Below, piece after piece: positions 1 through 7,361 of a stretch of DNA of 35,295 nucleotides (positions are counted from its first letter, which is position 1; each line of letters starts with the position of its first letter). The DNA is taken from contig NZ_CCAE010000047.1 of NCBI RefSeq assembly GCF_000723405.1, positions 1 to 35,295 of the forward strand, given 5' to 3'. Both the position numbers and the translations under genes were made by a program. The notes under the pieces were generated by a model, which saw nothing but the letters and a program-made list of their open reading frames with translations, did no database searches and was not told where the DNA came from. The DNA comes from Hydrogenophaga intermedia (GTDB taxonomy: Bacteria; Pseudomonadota; Gammaproteobacteria; Burkholderiales; Burkholderiaceae_C).

Positions 1-143
1 GCGTCTTATGACACTCAGTGTCGCCACGTCTATCACTCCTGAAATCTCCTGCTGCTAAATGCAGCAGGATAGGGTTCTTACGTGGGTCAGCTTTCAATGG
101 AAATTGCTGCTCTAACTGGGTCAGTTTTCAGTGAAAGACAACA
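1..143. mobile_element. Terminal segment of an IS21-like insertion sequence (element continues left of the window)
   Basis: Two near-identical blocks, TGGGTCAGCTTTCAATG at 83-99 and TGGGTCAGTTTTCAGTG at 117-133, lie 34 bp apart. They are followed by GACAACA ending at 143. Read on the minus strand the end starts TGTTGTC and runs into tandem CTGAAAACTGACCCA-like blocks. That matches what I know of IS21-family ends: TG...CA termini with several internal terminal repeats. A perfect hairpin with a 9-bp stem (47-55 with 61-69, loop TAAAT) sits just inside and may terminate the transposase transcript. No transposase gene is visible, so the istA/istB part would be left of position 1. The family call rests on the pattern of the ends only. 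Confidence 0.45.
83..133. repeat. Paired terminal repeats of the IS21-like end
   Basis: Two direct 17-bp copies (83-99 and 117-133) differ at two positions. Spaced subterminal repeats of this kind are the transposase binding sites in IS21-family elements; here that role is inferred. Confidence 0.5.
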
Positions 144-276
144 ATTGCTCGCACCCGTCGGCTACATCCCGCCTGCTGAGGCTGAGGCAAACTACTGGCG
201 GCATCTCGCCAATCAGGACTCCATGGCGGAGGCCTGACTTAAACCAACCGGCCTCCACGAAAGCCGGGGCGGTTCA
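144..276 (+). mobile_element. 3' remnant of an IS3-family insertion sequence with the last residues of its transposase (OrfB)
   Basis: In the frame ending at the TGA of 235-237 the sequence reads LLAPVGYIPPAEAEANYW, then RHLANQDSMAEA and stop. This is the conserved carboxy end of IS3-family OrfB transposases (the PPAEAEA motif just before the stop). About 40 bp later the segment ends GCCGGGGCGGTTCA (263-276), the mirror of the TGAACCGCCCCGG left end typical of one IS3 subgroup. The rest of the transposase is missing: upstream sequence changes to the IS21-like terminus at about 143, so the second element probably landed in, or recombined with, this one. The fragment cannot encode an active transposase. 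Confidence 0.7.
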
Positions 277-279
277 GCA

Positions 280-295
280 TTGCCCAGGAGGGCAA
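280..295 (-). terminator. Hairpin just after the secreted-protein gene
   Basis: A perfect inverted repeat, TTGCCC-AGGA-GGGCAA, lies directly 3' of the stop codon (296-298) of the minus-strand gene. No T-run follows on the minus strand, so it is at best a weak intrinsic terminator or an mRNA-stabilising stem. Confidence 0.35.
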
Positions 296-1006
296 CTATG
301 GGTAGAACGACATAACGGTGCCCATGCTCACCGATGCATCTGCGAGGAACGGAACCATCGGGAGGAGCCATGGAGCCACCACTAATGAGCCGGCGGCAAC
401 ACCAGCGCCGCCAACAACATCGACCGCAACAATGGCAACACCGCCACCGCGGATCACATAGCGTTTGATGGTTGCCTTCAGCTCCTTTTGGTCAACCATC
501 TTTGCAAAGGTCGAATGGGCGCTGCAGACGTCCTTTTCAAGTGCAGCCAGTGCATTCAATACATCCTGGGCTGAAAAATCCTTGGCAACAGTGTGCTGAA
601 GATTTTTTGCGGCATCCATCAGTTCAGCAGTTACCGCATCGCCTAAGCCGGCCTGTTTTAGTAAGTATCGCTCAAATCCGAGGAAAATGTTGGTGAACTC
701 ATTGAGATCCGATGCTAGGGAACTGCGCGTCTTTTGAGTAGTCTGTCGCGATGAAAGCGACTTCGTCAACGCCGCTGTGAATGCCTGGTCAGTGGTCAGG
801 TTGTGCAGATCGCTGCACATGACGCGCGTTAGTCCAAGGAAGTCTTCAAGCTCGATGCGAGGCTTAGCCAGAAGATCGTGCATCTTGTTTGTTGTGGACA
901 CGATGGGCTTGAACCATCTGCTCGGATCGGTCTGACCGAAAGCGGAAACATGAGTGAAAACAAGCGCAGCTATCGCTATGGCGATGCGAGACAGCAGAGT
1001 AAGCAT
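296..1006 (-). CDS. Hypothetical exported protein, unrecognised family
   Basis: The 236-residue product begins MLTLLSRIAIAIAALVFTHV followed by SAFGQ, a convincing Sec signal peptide with cleavage near residue 25. The start is fixed by a strong Shine-Dalgarno (GGGGAGGAAGAG directly before the ATG). The middle is mostly amphipathic helix with two cysteines (in MCSDLH and DVCSAH). The end, from about residue 185, is a long Gly/Val/Ala-rich hydrophobic stretch (GGGVAIVAVDVVGGAGVAAG and onward) that could insert into a membrane. The composition is ordinary protein-like and GC is lower than in the catabolic operons further right. It is monocistronic, flanked by IS debris on one side and a gene-free spacer on the other. 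I do not recognise the family. The hydrophobic Gly-rich tail is compatible with a pore-forming or membrane-associated role, but nothing proves it. Confidence 0.7.
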   Translation of the reverse strand: MLTLLSRIAIAIAALVFTHVSAFGQTDPSRWFKPIVSTTNKMHDLLAKPRIELEDFLGLTRVMCSDLHNLTTDQAFTAALTKSLSSRQTTQKTRSSLASDLNEFTNIFLGFERYLLKQAGLGDAVTAELMDAAKNLQHTVAKDFSAQDVLNALAALEKDVCSAHSTFAKMVDQKELKATIKRYVIRGGGVAIVAVDVVGGAGVAAGSLVVAPWLLPMVPFLADASVSMGTVMSFYP

Positions 1007-1719
1007 CTCTTCCTCCCCGGGTGATGGGATACTGCTTCCAGCTTTGGGTGATGAATCGCTCTAATCCCCGGCTGGAGGGGGAAAGTGTCGGAGGATTCCT
1101 GGGGCCTGTCTATCGCCATGCAGACCGATGGCGTCGCAATCGAAGGGCATCTGTCGCAAGAATCCCGCGTTCTCCGCATCCGCTGGGATCGATCCATCCG
1201 CCAGCCAGGTATTCGGCGGGCGCCCACATCACCTCGAAATGATGCCGGTTCGCCTCGCTCACCTTCAGACGCGTCATGCAGCGAGCGCTGCTGGGCTGCG
1301 TTCTGCTGTCGGTGTTTGTCGCAGGCGATGCCGCGACATCATTTGCTATGTGCCGTGTGTTGGCGCCGACGCCAGAATGCGCCACTCTCGACCTCTGCGC
1401 AGGCTTCACGGTGAGCCGGCGGAATCGGTCGCGCTCCCGCGCGCTGCGTCGTTTCCGGTTCCAATAAGTGGCTCACGCTGCCTTCGGCGCGTGGTTCAAA
1501 TCTCCATCGGCACCAACAAACACGATCCACGCGAGAGTTGAGCGCTTGGAAGCTCGCCGCTTAGTCTCGACGGCATTTTTCGTTCCAGCGTTCATCATGC
1601 ACTCTCTGTTGTGCTACATGGAAGATACCGCATAGGCGAACTTATTGCACCCCTGCCGCCGAGGTTTGCCGGCGGCATCTACAAAGTCCTGTATGCCAAG
1701 GGCAGATCGGAGGCGAATC
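1007..1719. other. Gene-poor spacer, 713 bp
   Basis: Several short frames are open on both strands, but none combines a ribosome site with a protein-like composition. The best is a 63-codon plus-strand frame at 1276-1467 whose first 24 residues resemble a signal peptide; it lacks a Shine-Dalgarno and turns Arg/Ser-rich. A minus-strand frame of 99 codons (1110-1409) overlaps it. The base composition suggests old, decayed coding DNA. I see no RNA gene. Confidence 0.5.
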
Positions 1720-2463
1720 GTGGATCTGAAAGAGTTGATGGGGACTGCCGCCATGGGAATTGGTCTGCTCACCGGCATCGTTCAGCTCATTGAATGGCTA
1801 CTGCCGAAATCCGCACATGAGCGGATCAACGACCTTCTCACTCGAGTCTGGGTGTGGCTGGAGGATCAAAAGGCGGGCCGGTTGATGAAATGGTTACGAG
1901 ATGCCAGGCCAGTAAAGTGGACCATCTACGGATTTTTTTTGCTTGCGCTTGTCTACAACGGCGTGGCTCTTTTGAGTGACACCGGCCCAACTATGCCAAT
2001 GATTGAGGTGGTCATTTTCAAGTACGGCGTCATCCCAGGGCTGGCCGCTTCCGCAGCGGCCTTTCTCTTTGCATCCACTCTTCGACTCTCCGACCTGGCT
2101 GACTGGATCACTTCTAAGGGGTCTGCGCTACGCGTCATCGGCCGCCTTACAGCAGTCTGTATTGGTGGTGCCCTCATGTTCGCCGCAGCCCTGCTGTTCT
2201 TCTACAACGTCACTCAACACTGGGCGCCCCTGGCGTTCGTCGTTTCAATCGCCGTTTTATCTTTCCTGTTCCTGCCTGTCCTTGCGTTCACGCTCGTATG
2301 GGCGCTCATGCTTGCTTGGCTCATTCTGGTTGGTACAGCGTCGGTTGCACTGCGGTTGGCAGAGCTCTTTGTGAGGAAACTGCTGGAACATCCGAAAGGT
2401 ACCGTTCTGGCAGTCAGTTCGCTTCTCACTGCACTTGGCACCATCTTCAGGAACATTGGCTAG
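1720..2463 (+). CDS. Hypothetical integral membrane protein, unrecognised family
   Basis: I place the start at the GTG of 1720, because GGAGG at 1709-1713 precedes it by six bases. Upstream ATGs at 1645 and 1693 have no such site and would add an Arg-rich, unlikely leader. The 247-residue product starts MDLKELMGTAAMGIGLL and has a first hydrophobic helix around residues 8-26. A polar, probably cytoplasmic segment (about 27-65, including WLEDQKAGRL) follows, then about five more membrane segments: WTIYGFFLLALVYNGVALL, the GVIPGLAASAAAFLF region, the IGGALMFAAALLFFY region and a long LAFVVSIAVLSFLFLPVL-type pair near 180-220. It ends with a short basic amphipathic tail. I do not recognise a domain. 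It lies about 470 bp upstream of, and on the same strand as, the phosphoesterase-STAND gene, too far for a safe operon call. Low GC matches the island. Confidence 0.7.
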   Translation: MDLKELMGTAAMGIGLLTGIVQLIEWLLPKSAHERINDLLTRVWVWLEDQKAGRLMKWLRDARPVKWTIYGFFLLALVYNGVALLSDTGPTMPMIEVVIFKYGVIPGLAASAAAFLFASTLRLSDLADWITSKGSALRVIGRLTAVCIGGALMFAAALLFFYNVTQHWAPLAFVVSIAVLSFLFLPVLAFTLVWALMLAWLILVGTASVALRLAELFVRKLLEHPKGTVLAVSSLLTALGTIFRNIG

Positions 2464-2702
2464 CCAGTATCAGCTCATCGAATCCGACACAAAGCGGATT
2501 GAATCGCCTCGTGTTTCGCGGAGGCGGACTGCTCAAAGTAGACAGCGGTCGCGCCTGATTGGCCGAGGCAAGCGGAAGAGACTTCACACCGGAGGTTTGG
2601 TCGCAAGAACTTTGGCGGCGAAGTAGGCCGGTCGCACCAACTTTGACCCCTGCCAGTCCCGCTCGATGGCGCGAGGTCCTGTAAGTCCTTGATCTGTAGA
2701 AT

Positions 2703-2726
2703 GCGCCAGAGCAATTACTCTGGCGC
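2703..2726. repeat. Perfect 9-bp inverted repeat (hairpin)
   Basis: GCGCCAGAG (2703-2711) and CTCTGGCGC (2718-2726) flank CAATTA. No T-run follows on either strand, so a simple terminator is not the obvious reading. An operator, an element end or a structured RNA is equally possible. Confidence 0.5.
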
Positions 2727-2740
2727 CCTACGTGTAGGTA

Positions 2741-2782
2741 GCCCCAAAAGCTGAGAAAGCGGGGCCCATAAGCTGAGAAGAC
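2741..2782. repeat. Two imperfect direct repeats, GCCC(C)AAAAGCTGAGAA type
   Basis: GCCCCAAAAGCTGAGAAAG (2741-2759) is followed by GCCCATAAGCTGAGAAGAC (2764-2782), a 23-bp period sharing AAGCTGAGAA. On the minus strand this reads TTCTCAGCTTATGGG then TTCTCAGCTTTTGGGG. Tandem blocks of this kind occur at the ends of IS21-family elements but could also be paired protein-binding sites for the gene that begins 150 bp downstream. Confidence 0.45.
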
Positions 2783-2937
2783 TGTGGACCTTGGCCGTTG
2801 AGCGGGCTCTCGGCGACTCGGCCGCGGAAGGCTACTCGCAACGAAGGGGTACTTTGAGTTCCGGTCTGTCAGGTATGAGCGTGCCTCGAGCTAACTTGCG
2901 GTGCCGGTTGCTTTGATGTTGTCCATGTGGAAAGAAT

Positions 2938-5900
2938 ATGACGGTTCTAATACTGCACCTTAGCGACATTCACATTCGAGGCGACAAGGACCCAATCCTC
3001 AAACAAGGGGACCGTATAGCGGCCTGCACTTTTGCAGCGCTGCCAGAAGCAGCTGCCGTCTTCATCGCGGTTACCGGTGACATTGCCTATAGTGGCGACC
3101 AAACCCAATACGATGCAGCGCGTGGACTTTTCGAGTCAATTCGGAAAAACATTCAGGCGGAGAAAGACCTGCCCGTGCACTTTGTCATGGCTCCTGGAAA
3201 CCACGACTGTGACTTCTCCCTGAGCAATGCGCCCCGGCAACTGACTCTTGACGCGATTCGAGAAAAACCTGAAAAGCTGGATGATGACGTCATCGCCCTT
3301 GGCGCCTCGGTTCAAGGCGCCTATCGCGCTTTTTCTGAAAGCTTCGAGAGCCCGGGGGAAACCAGAGTTGGTGACCAACTATGGACTTCGCATAGATTCT
3401 CAGTCGAGGGTGTTGAGCTTATTTTTGACTCCCTCAACGTGTCATGGTGTTCGAACCTCCACGAAGCGCCCGGAACACTCATTTTCCCTGTCGAACGCTA
3501 CAAGAATCGTCGCAACGACGCTGCCGACTACAGGGTTGTGCTTATGCATCACCCGCTGAACTGGTTCAGCCAAACGATGTACCACCCATTGCGACAACTT
3601 GTTCGCGGCTTGGCCAATGTGGTTGTCTCTGGCCATGAACATGTAGGCGGGGTAGGTGAGGACATCAATGCAGAGACCGGCCATAGTGCATATATCGAAG
3701 GATGTGTTCTCCAAGGACATCATGGTCTCTCTGATTCATCGTTCAATGTCGCAATTTTCAACCTTGCCGAGGGGACCTATCAAAACACCCGCTACAAGTG
3801 GGATGGCGTAGCACGCTACCTCGCTAGTGAAGAAGGCTCGTGGGCTGATTTCAGAACGCTTCCCAAGAAGGTCCGGAATGAGTTCGAAATTAGCTCCCAT
3901 TTCGAGCAACTACTTTCCGACCCTGGCGGGATTTTTGGTGCCCGGGGTGCTCCGCTCGCATTGCGAGATTTGTATGTATACGCCGACGTTCATGCCCACC
4001 AGTCAAACGATGAGCGAAGGGTTAAGATTCCACTCAACACCACCATTTTTCATGATTCGTCCCGTCTAGAGGGAGGAGTGCTTTTGACGGGGGAGGAGAA
4101 GTCTGGAGCGACCAGTCTTTTGTACATGCTATTTAAGCATTTCCACGAAAGAGGCCTCGTCCCGATCTACCTTAGGGGCGCTGAATTAAGAACAGTTTCC
4201 GAGAGAGAGTTCGACCAGGCCGTCGCTAAAGCCGTCGAATCGCAGTATGGGCTAGGAAGCAGTGCACGCTACGCCCAAATACCGAAAACCAAAAAGCTCT
4301 TGCTTCTTGATGATTTCGATGATGGCCCTATTCGCCATGGCGCATCTCGCGCAAAGCTCTTGGTCATGGCCGCATCCCGGTTCAACAGATTCTTGTTGAC
4401 CGCAAATGATAGCTTCGATTTCAGCGGAACAATTCGCCCTCACACTGAAGGGAAGCTCACCGACCTCGAAGAATTCAAGCTCCTGCCGTTCGGTTTTGCC
4501 AAGCGGGCCGAACTTGTCAAGCGGTGGCTCGTGCGTACCTCATCCGATGGCACGCTCGACGAAGGACAACTCCTTCAACGGTGCGATGCGGCGGAGCGCG
4601 TCCTTAATGACGTGATGGCAAAAAACATAGTGCCATCGCTTCCCTTGTATCTCTTGACCTTGCTACAGAGCTACGAATCAGGCGTTCAAGGAGGATTTGA
4701 GGAGAGTGGGCTTAGTGAGTATTACGACTTTTTGCTAAAGGCTGGGTTGGAGTCAGCGCAAATTCCCCGGAATCAATGGACGGGCATTATCGAATACTGC
4801 GCGCACCTTGCGTGGCAGCTTCATGCCACGGAGAACAAGGAACTCTCCGAGGATGAGCTCCGCATCTTCAATGAGCGGTATTCAAAAGAGCAAGTCCGTG
4901 TTGAACTATCGACCCGAATCGCTTCACTTGTAAAGGCACGAGTACTTGCGCAGCATGGGGACTTCTTCCGTTTTCGATATCATTACATCTACTACTATCT
5001 GAAGGGGAAGTACCTCTCCAGAAAAATGAATGACTTGGAGGTGCAGGCGTATGTGCGTAAGTGCTGCGCACATCTGTACGTGCGCGAAAACGCAAATACA
5101 GTGTTGTTCCTAGCACATCATTCTTTTGAAGACCCATTATTTTTGCGATGCGTGGTGGACGCGGTTGAGAAGCCGTTCTCGGCGTACCCTGCGGTGGAGT
5201 TCACGGGCAGGGACACTGTCGAAATTAGAGATTTCGTCAAAGACCTCCCGGCGCTGACGTACTCGGGCAAGAGCCCAGAACAGGCAAGGCACGAGGCGAA
5301 TCGCCGCCGAGACGAACTTGACGACGGTAGTGACGGCTTAGCAGACCGAAAGGAAGACTTAGAGGAAGACGAGTTTGTTGCGCACCTCATCTCACTGTTC
5401 AAAGCAGTTGAGATTCTTGGTCAAATCCTCAAGAATCAAATCGAGCGCATCCCGAGAAATCAACGCGTTGATTTGTTGAGCAAGGTCATGCACGGCCCTT
5501 TGAGAGCGGTTACCGCTTACTTCAACTTATTCACAACTGACCAAGCCGCGGTTTTGAACGAATTGACCGACGTATTGGCGAAGCGCAAAGAGGCGGGAAC
5601 GGAGGAAGAGCGCAAAAAGATGGCGCAGCAACTCGTCGCTTGGCTGCTGCAGACGTCGACTGCAGGCTTCCTGTTGAAGGCAATTGTGTCGACGAGTTCC
5701 GACGCACTCATAGATGATATACGTGCAGCGGCCGGAACCATCGGGTCTCCAGCCGCACGGCTTATTGCCACCGGCGTGAAGTTGGATAGTCCAGGCAGAC
5801 TACCGCAGCGAGAGATGGAAAAGCTCTTGGACGACTTTGGAAGTGATTTCATCGCCGTGCGCGTGCTTCAGATGTTGACGCTCCGCCGCCTATACATGTT

Positions 5901-6015
5901 CAAGACTGACGAGCGTGATAAACAGTGGCTAGCAAGTAAGGGGGTGGTGACGCTGCCATATCAACACGCTGTCGAATACAAGACGAGAAATACCAAGTTG
6001 CTTGGCAACGCGTGA
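2938..6015 (+). CDS. Calcineurin-like metallophosphoesterase fused to a STAND-type NTPase; putative defence/conflict protein
   Basis: The product has 1025 residues. The start gives HLSDIHIRG at once, as usual for this fold, with GGAAAG four bases upstream. Residues 1 to about 290 hold the metallophosphoesterase motifs in order: D10/H12 (SDIH), D48 (GDIAYSGD), N88/H89 (GNHD), H204-H205 (MHHPLNW) and H233/H235 (GHEH). All metal ligands are therefore visible. After a linker comes a P-loop module: Walker-A-like GEEKSGATSL at 385-394 and Walker B KKLLLLDDFDD at 452-462. A helical STAND-like arm follows, with an aromatic FRFRYHYIYYYLKGKYLS segment at 677-694, then an acidic stretch (about 792-812) and a long helical C-terminus that probably senses a ligand. 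Residue 391 is Ala where the P-loop Lys is expected. Effector-STAND fusions are known bacterial immune proteins; the defence role here is inferred from architecture and from the low-GC, IS-flanked setting. The substrate (nucleotide, nucleic acid or phosphoprotein) is unknown. Confidence 0.85.
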   Translation: MTVLILHLSDIHIRGDKDPILKQGDRIAACTFAALPEAAAVFIAVTGDIAYSGDQTQYDAARGLFESIRKNIQAEKDLPVHFVMAPGNHDCDFSLSNAPRQLTLDAIREKPEKLDDDVIALGASVQGAYRAFSESFESPGETRVGDQLWTSHRFSVEGVELIFDSLNVSWCSNLHEAPGTLIFPVERYKNRRNDAADYRVVLMHHPLNWFSQTMYHPLRQLVRGLANVVVSGHEHVGGVGEDINAETGHSAYIEGCVLQGHHGLSDSSFNVAIFNLAEGTYQNTRYKWDGVARYLASEEGSWADFRTLPKKVRNEFEISSHFEQLLSDPGGIFGARGAPLALRDLYVYADVHAHQSNDERRVKIPLNTTIFHDSSRLEGGVLLTGEEKSGATSLLYMLFKHFHERGLVPIYLRGAELRTVSEREFDQAVAKAVESQYGLGSSARYAQIPKTKKLLLLDDFDDGPIRHGASRAKLLVMAASRFNRFLLTANDSFDFSGTIRPHTEGKLTDLEEFKLLPFGFAKRAELVKRWLVRTSSDGTLDEGQLLQRCDAAERVLNDVMAKNIVPSLPLYLLTLLQSYESGVQGGFEESGLSEYYDFLLKAGLESAQIPRNQWTGIIEYCAHLAWQLHATENKELSEDELRIFNERYSKEQVRVELSTRIASLVKARVLAQHGDFFRFRYHYIYYYLKGKYLSRKMNDLEVQAYVRKCCAHLYVRENANTVLFLAHHSFEDPLFLRCVVDAVEKPFSAYPAVEFTGRDTVEIRDFVKDLPALTYSGKSPEQARHEANRRRDELDDGSDGLADRKEDLEEDEFVAHLISLFKAVEILGQILKNQIERIPRNQRVDLLSKVMHGPLRAVTAYFNLFTTDQAAVLNELTDVLAKRKEAGTEEERKKMAQQLVAWLLQTSTAGFLLKAIVSTSSDALIDDIRAAAGTIGSPAARLIATGVKLDSPGRLPQREMEKLLDDFGSDFIAVRVLQMLTLRRLYMFKTDERDKQWLASKGVVTLPYQHAVEYKTRNTKLLGNA

Positions 6016-6044
6016 CCCCTAGAACACACAGTTCCTAACGCATC

Positions 6045-6257
6045 ATGTCGCTCCGTCGAATATTGTCAATTCACAAGTTGCTTTCGCCGTTCTCAACAAT
6101 CGACTGTGAAGTGCCCACCCCAAAGGAATCACGTCTGCTTGAAGAACACCTCAGGGCTCAGGATGGAGCAGCTAGTACAGGCACGGAGTCAACCGGAAGG
6201 TCGTCCGGGGAGAGTGCTGCGTCGTCGTCCGGTACGAAGAACAGGGATAACGAGTAG
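6045..6257 (+). CDS. Possible small protein downstream of the phosphoesterase-STAND gene
   Basis: A 70-codon frame starts 29 bp after the stop of the large gene. The first 42 residues look protein-like (MSLRRILSIHKLLSPF, then an acidic helix PKESRLLEEHLRAQDG). The rest is a low-complexity Ser/Thr/Gly tail ending KNRDNE. No good Shine-Dalgarno precedes the ATG, and part of the tail coincides with a CCGGA...TCCGG inverted repeat, so it may be chance. If real, it would be co-transcribed with the large gene as a possible accessory or regulator. No family is recognised. Confidence 0.3.
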   Translation: MSLRRILSIHKLLSPFSTIDCEVPTPKESRLLEEHLRAQDGAASTGTESTGRSSGESAASSSGTKNRDNE

Positions 6258-6453
6258 CCGCGGTGATCGGGTAGCCAAACAGCGCCGCCACGTCAAAAGT
6301 ATTTCTCGTCTGCTGGGTGCGCGCGTCTCACCTTATGCGTCACGAACACCGCGAAGTGCTTGTCGGGCAAGGGCGCTTTTTCTCACCTTGTGGCCGCCCA
6401 CAGGGGATGGGCCACCCAGCATTCGCCTGATGCGGGACTTTCTCTCGCGCACG

Positions 6454-6466
6454 CTCGCTTAGCGAG
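6454..6466 (-). terminator. Short palindrome after the EamA gene
   Basis: CTCGCT-T-AGCGAG lies 6-19 bases beyond the stop of the EamA gene. It is the only stem at the 3' end of the eight-gene minus-strand operon. There is no T-run, so intrinsic termination is uncertain. Confidence 0.3.
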
Positions 6467-6472
6467 TCGCCC

Positions 6473-7360
6473 TCATCGCCTGGGCGCGAACCCCAGTCGC
6501 GACCCCACGATCACCCCCACCAACCCCACCAGGTGCCAGGCGGTCACCGCCTCGCCCATGAAGGCCACCGCAAACCCCACGCCAAAAATCGGCACCCAAT
6601 AAAACCCCATCGCCGTGCGCGCCAGGCCCAGCCGCGCGATGGAGAGGTTCCACACCATCGCCGCCAGCGCCGTCGCCAGCACGCCCGAGTACAGGATCAG
6701 CGACCACGTGGTGACCGACGCCTCGACGAGGTCCGCCAGCCGCGCCCCCGGCGACAGCGCGGCGTGCAGCACCAGCAACACCGAACCGATGACGTGGATC
6801 ACCACGCTGATCTGCAGCACGGTGAAGGCCTTCGACAGCTTCTGCACCGCGATGCCGCCCGAGGCAAAGCACACCAGGGACGTGAGGATGAGCAGATCGC
6901 CCACGGAGCCGCTGCCCAGTTGCGCGCCCGGCCGGTTGAGGATGACCAGGGCCACGCCCGCGAAGCCGATGACCACGCCGGCCAGGCGGCGCGCGCCCAG
7001 CGCTTCGCGAAACACCAGGGCCGCCAGCAAGGTGGACACCAGCGGCCCCAGCGACATGATCAGGGCGCCGTTGGTGGCCGTGGTGCGCGACAAGCCGCCC
7101 GCAAACAGAATCTGGTTGCCGTAGACCATGAACAGCGCGCAGGCCGTCAGGCCCAGCAGGTCGCGCGCGCGCAGCACGGGCAGGCGTTCGCGGCGCAGGA
7201 ACAGCAGCACCGTCAGCGCGATGGCGGCGACGACCATGCGCACGGCCGCCACGGTCAGCACGTCCAGCGCGCCGGTGAGTGCCTTCACGGCCGAGAGGTT
7301 GACGCCCCAGATGGCCATGGCGCCCAGCAGCAGCGCGTATGCGCGCCAGCCCTCGGTCAC
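6473..7360 (-). CDS. EamA/DMT-family transporter
   Basis: The 295-residue product is very hydrophobic, with about ten predicted membrane helices in two similar halves. This is the duplicated EamA arrangement of the drug/metabolite transporter superfamily: the N-terminal WGVNLSAVKAL motif recurs as the second-half entry motif LVCFASGGIAVQKL. The length is normal for the family. The GTG start at 7360 lies one base after the TGA (7362-7364) of the preceding gene, so translation is probably coupled. It is the last gene of the Liv/flavoprotein operon. In that setting it could export a pathway intermediate or move an amino acid or metabolite, but substrates of this family cannot be read from sequence. 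Confidence 0.85.
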   Translation of the reverse strand: MTEGWRAYALLLGAMAIWGVNLSAVKALTGALDVLTVAAVRMVVAAIALTVLLFLRRERLPVLRARDLLGLTACALFMVYGNQILFAGGLSRTTATNGALIMSLGPLVSTLLAALVFREALGARRLAGVVIGFAGVALVILNRPGAQLGSGSVGDLLILTSLVCFASGGIAVQKLSKAFTVLQISVVIHVIGSVLLVLHAALSPGARLADLVEASVTTWSLILYSGVLATALAAMVWNLSIARLGLARTAMGFYWVPIFGVGFAVAFMGEAVTAWHLVGLVGVIVGSRLGFAPRR

Positions 7361-7361
7361 C

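Larger units (their letters stand above)
2464..2937. other. Spacer upstream of the phosphoesterase-STAND gene, with hairpin and repeats
   Basis: No credible gene is present. A perfect inverted repeat, GCGCCAGAG-CAATTA-CTCTGGCGC, occupies 2703-2726 (9-bp stem). It is followed within 20 bp by a pair of direct repeats (listed separately). The stretch therefore probably carries an old mobile-element end and the control region of the downstream gene. I find no well-spaced sigma-70 promoter. Confidence 0.5.
6016..6472. other. Spacer at the right edge of the low-GC region
   Basis: Apart from the doubtful 70-codon frame, nothing coding is supported. Composition changes from island-like to the GC-rich chromosomal style at about 6440-6470, which I take as the island boundary. 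No tRNA, integrase or clear attachment repeat is visible here. Confidence 0.5.

Noticed and set aside
1110..1467. Overlapping short frames, one with a signal-peptide-like start (1276-1467)
   Set aside because: No ribosome site, Arg-rich ends, and competing frames on both strands; not enough to call a gene.
2683..2700. AAGTCCTTGATCTGTAG, reminiscent of tyrosine-integrase attachment cores
   Set aside because: No tRNA or integrase gene is nearby and no second copy was noticed in the window; resemblance alone is too weak.
2475..2714. 79-codon minus-strand frame in the spacer before the STAND gene
   Set aside because: No ribosome site, no recognisable motif, and it ends over the perfect hairpin; more likely non-coding.
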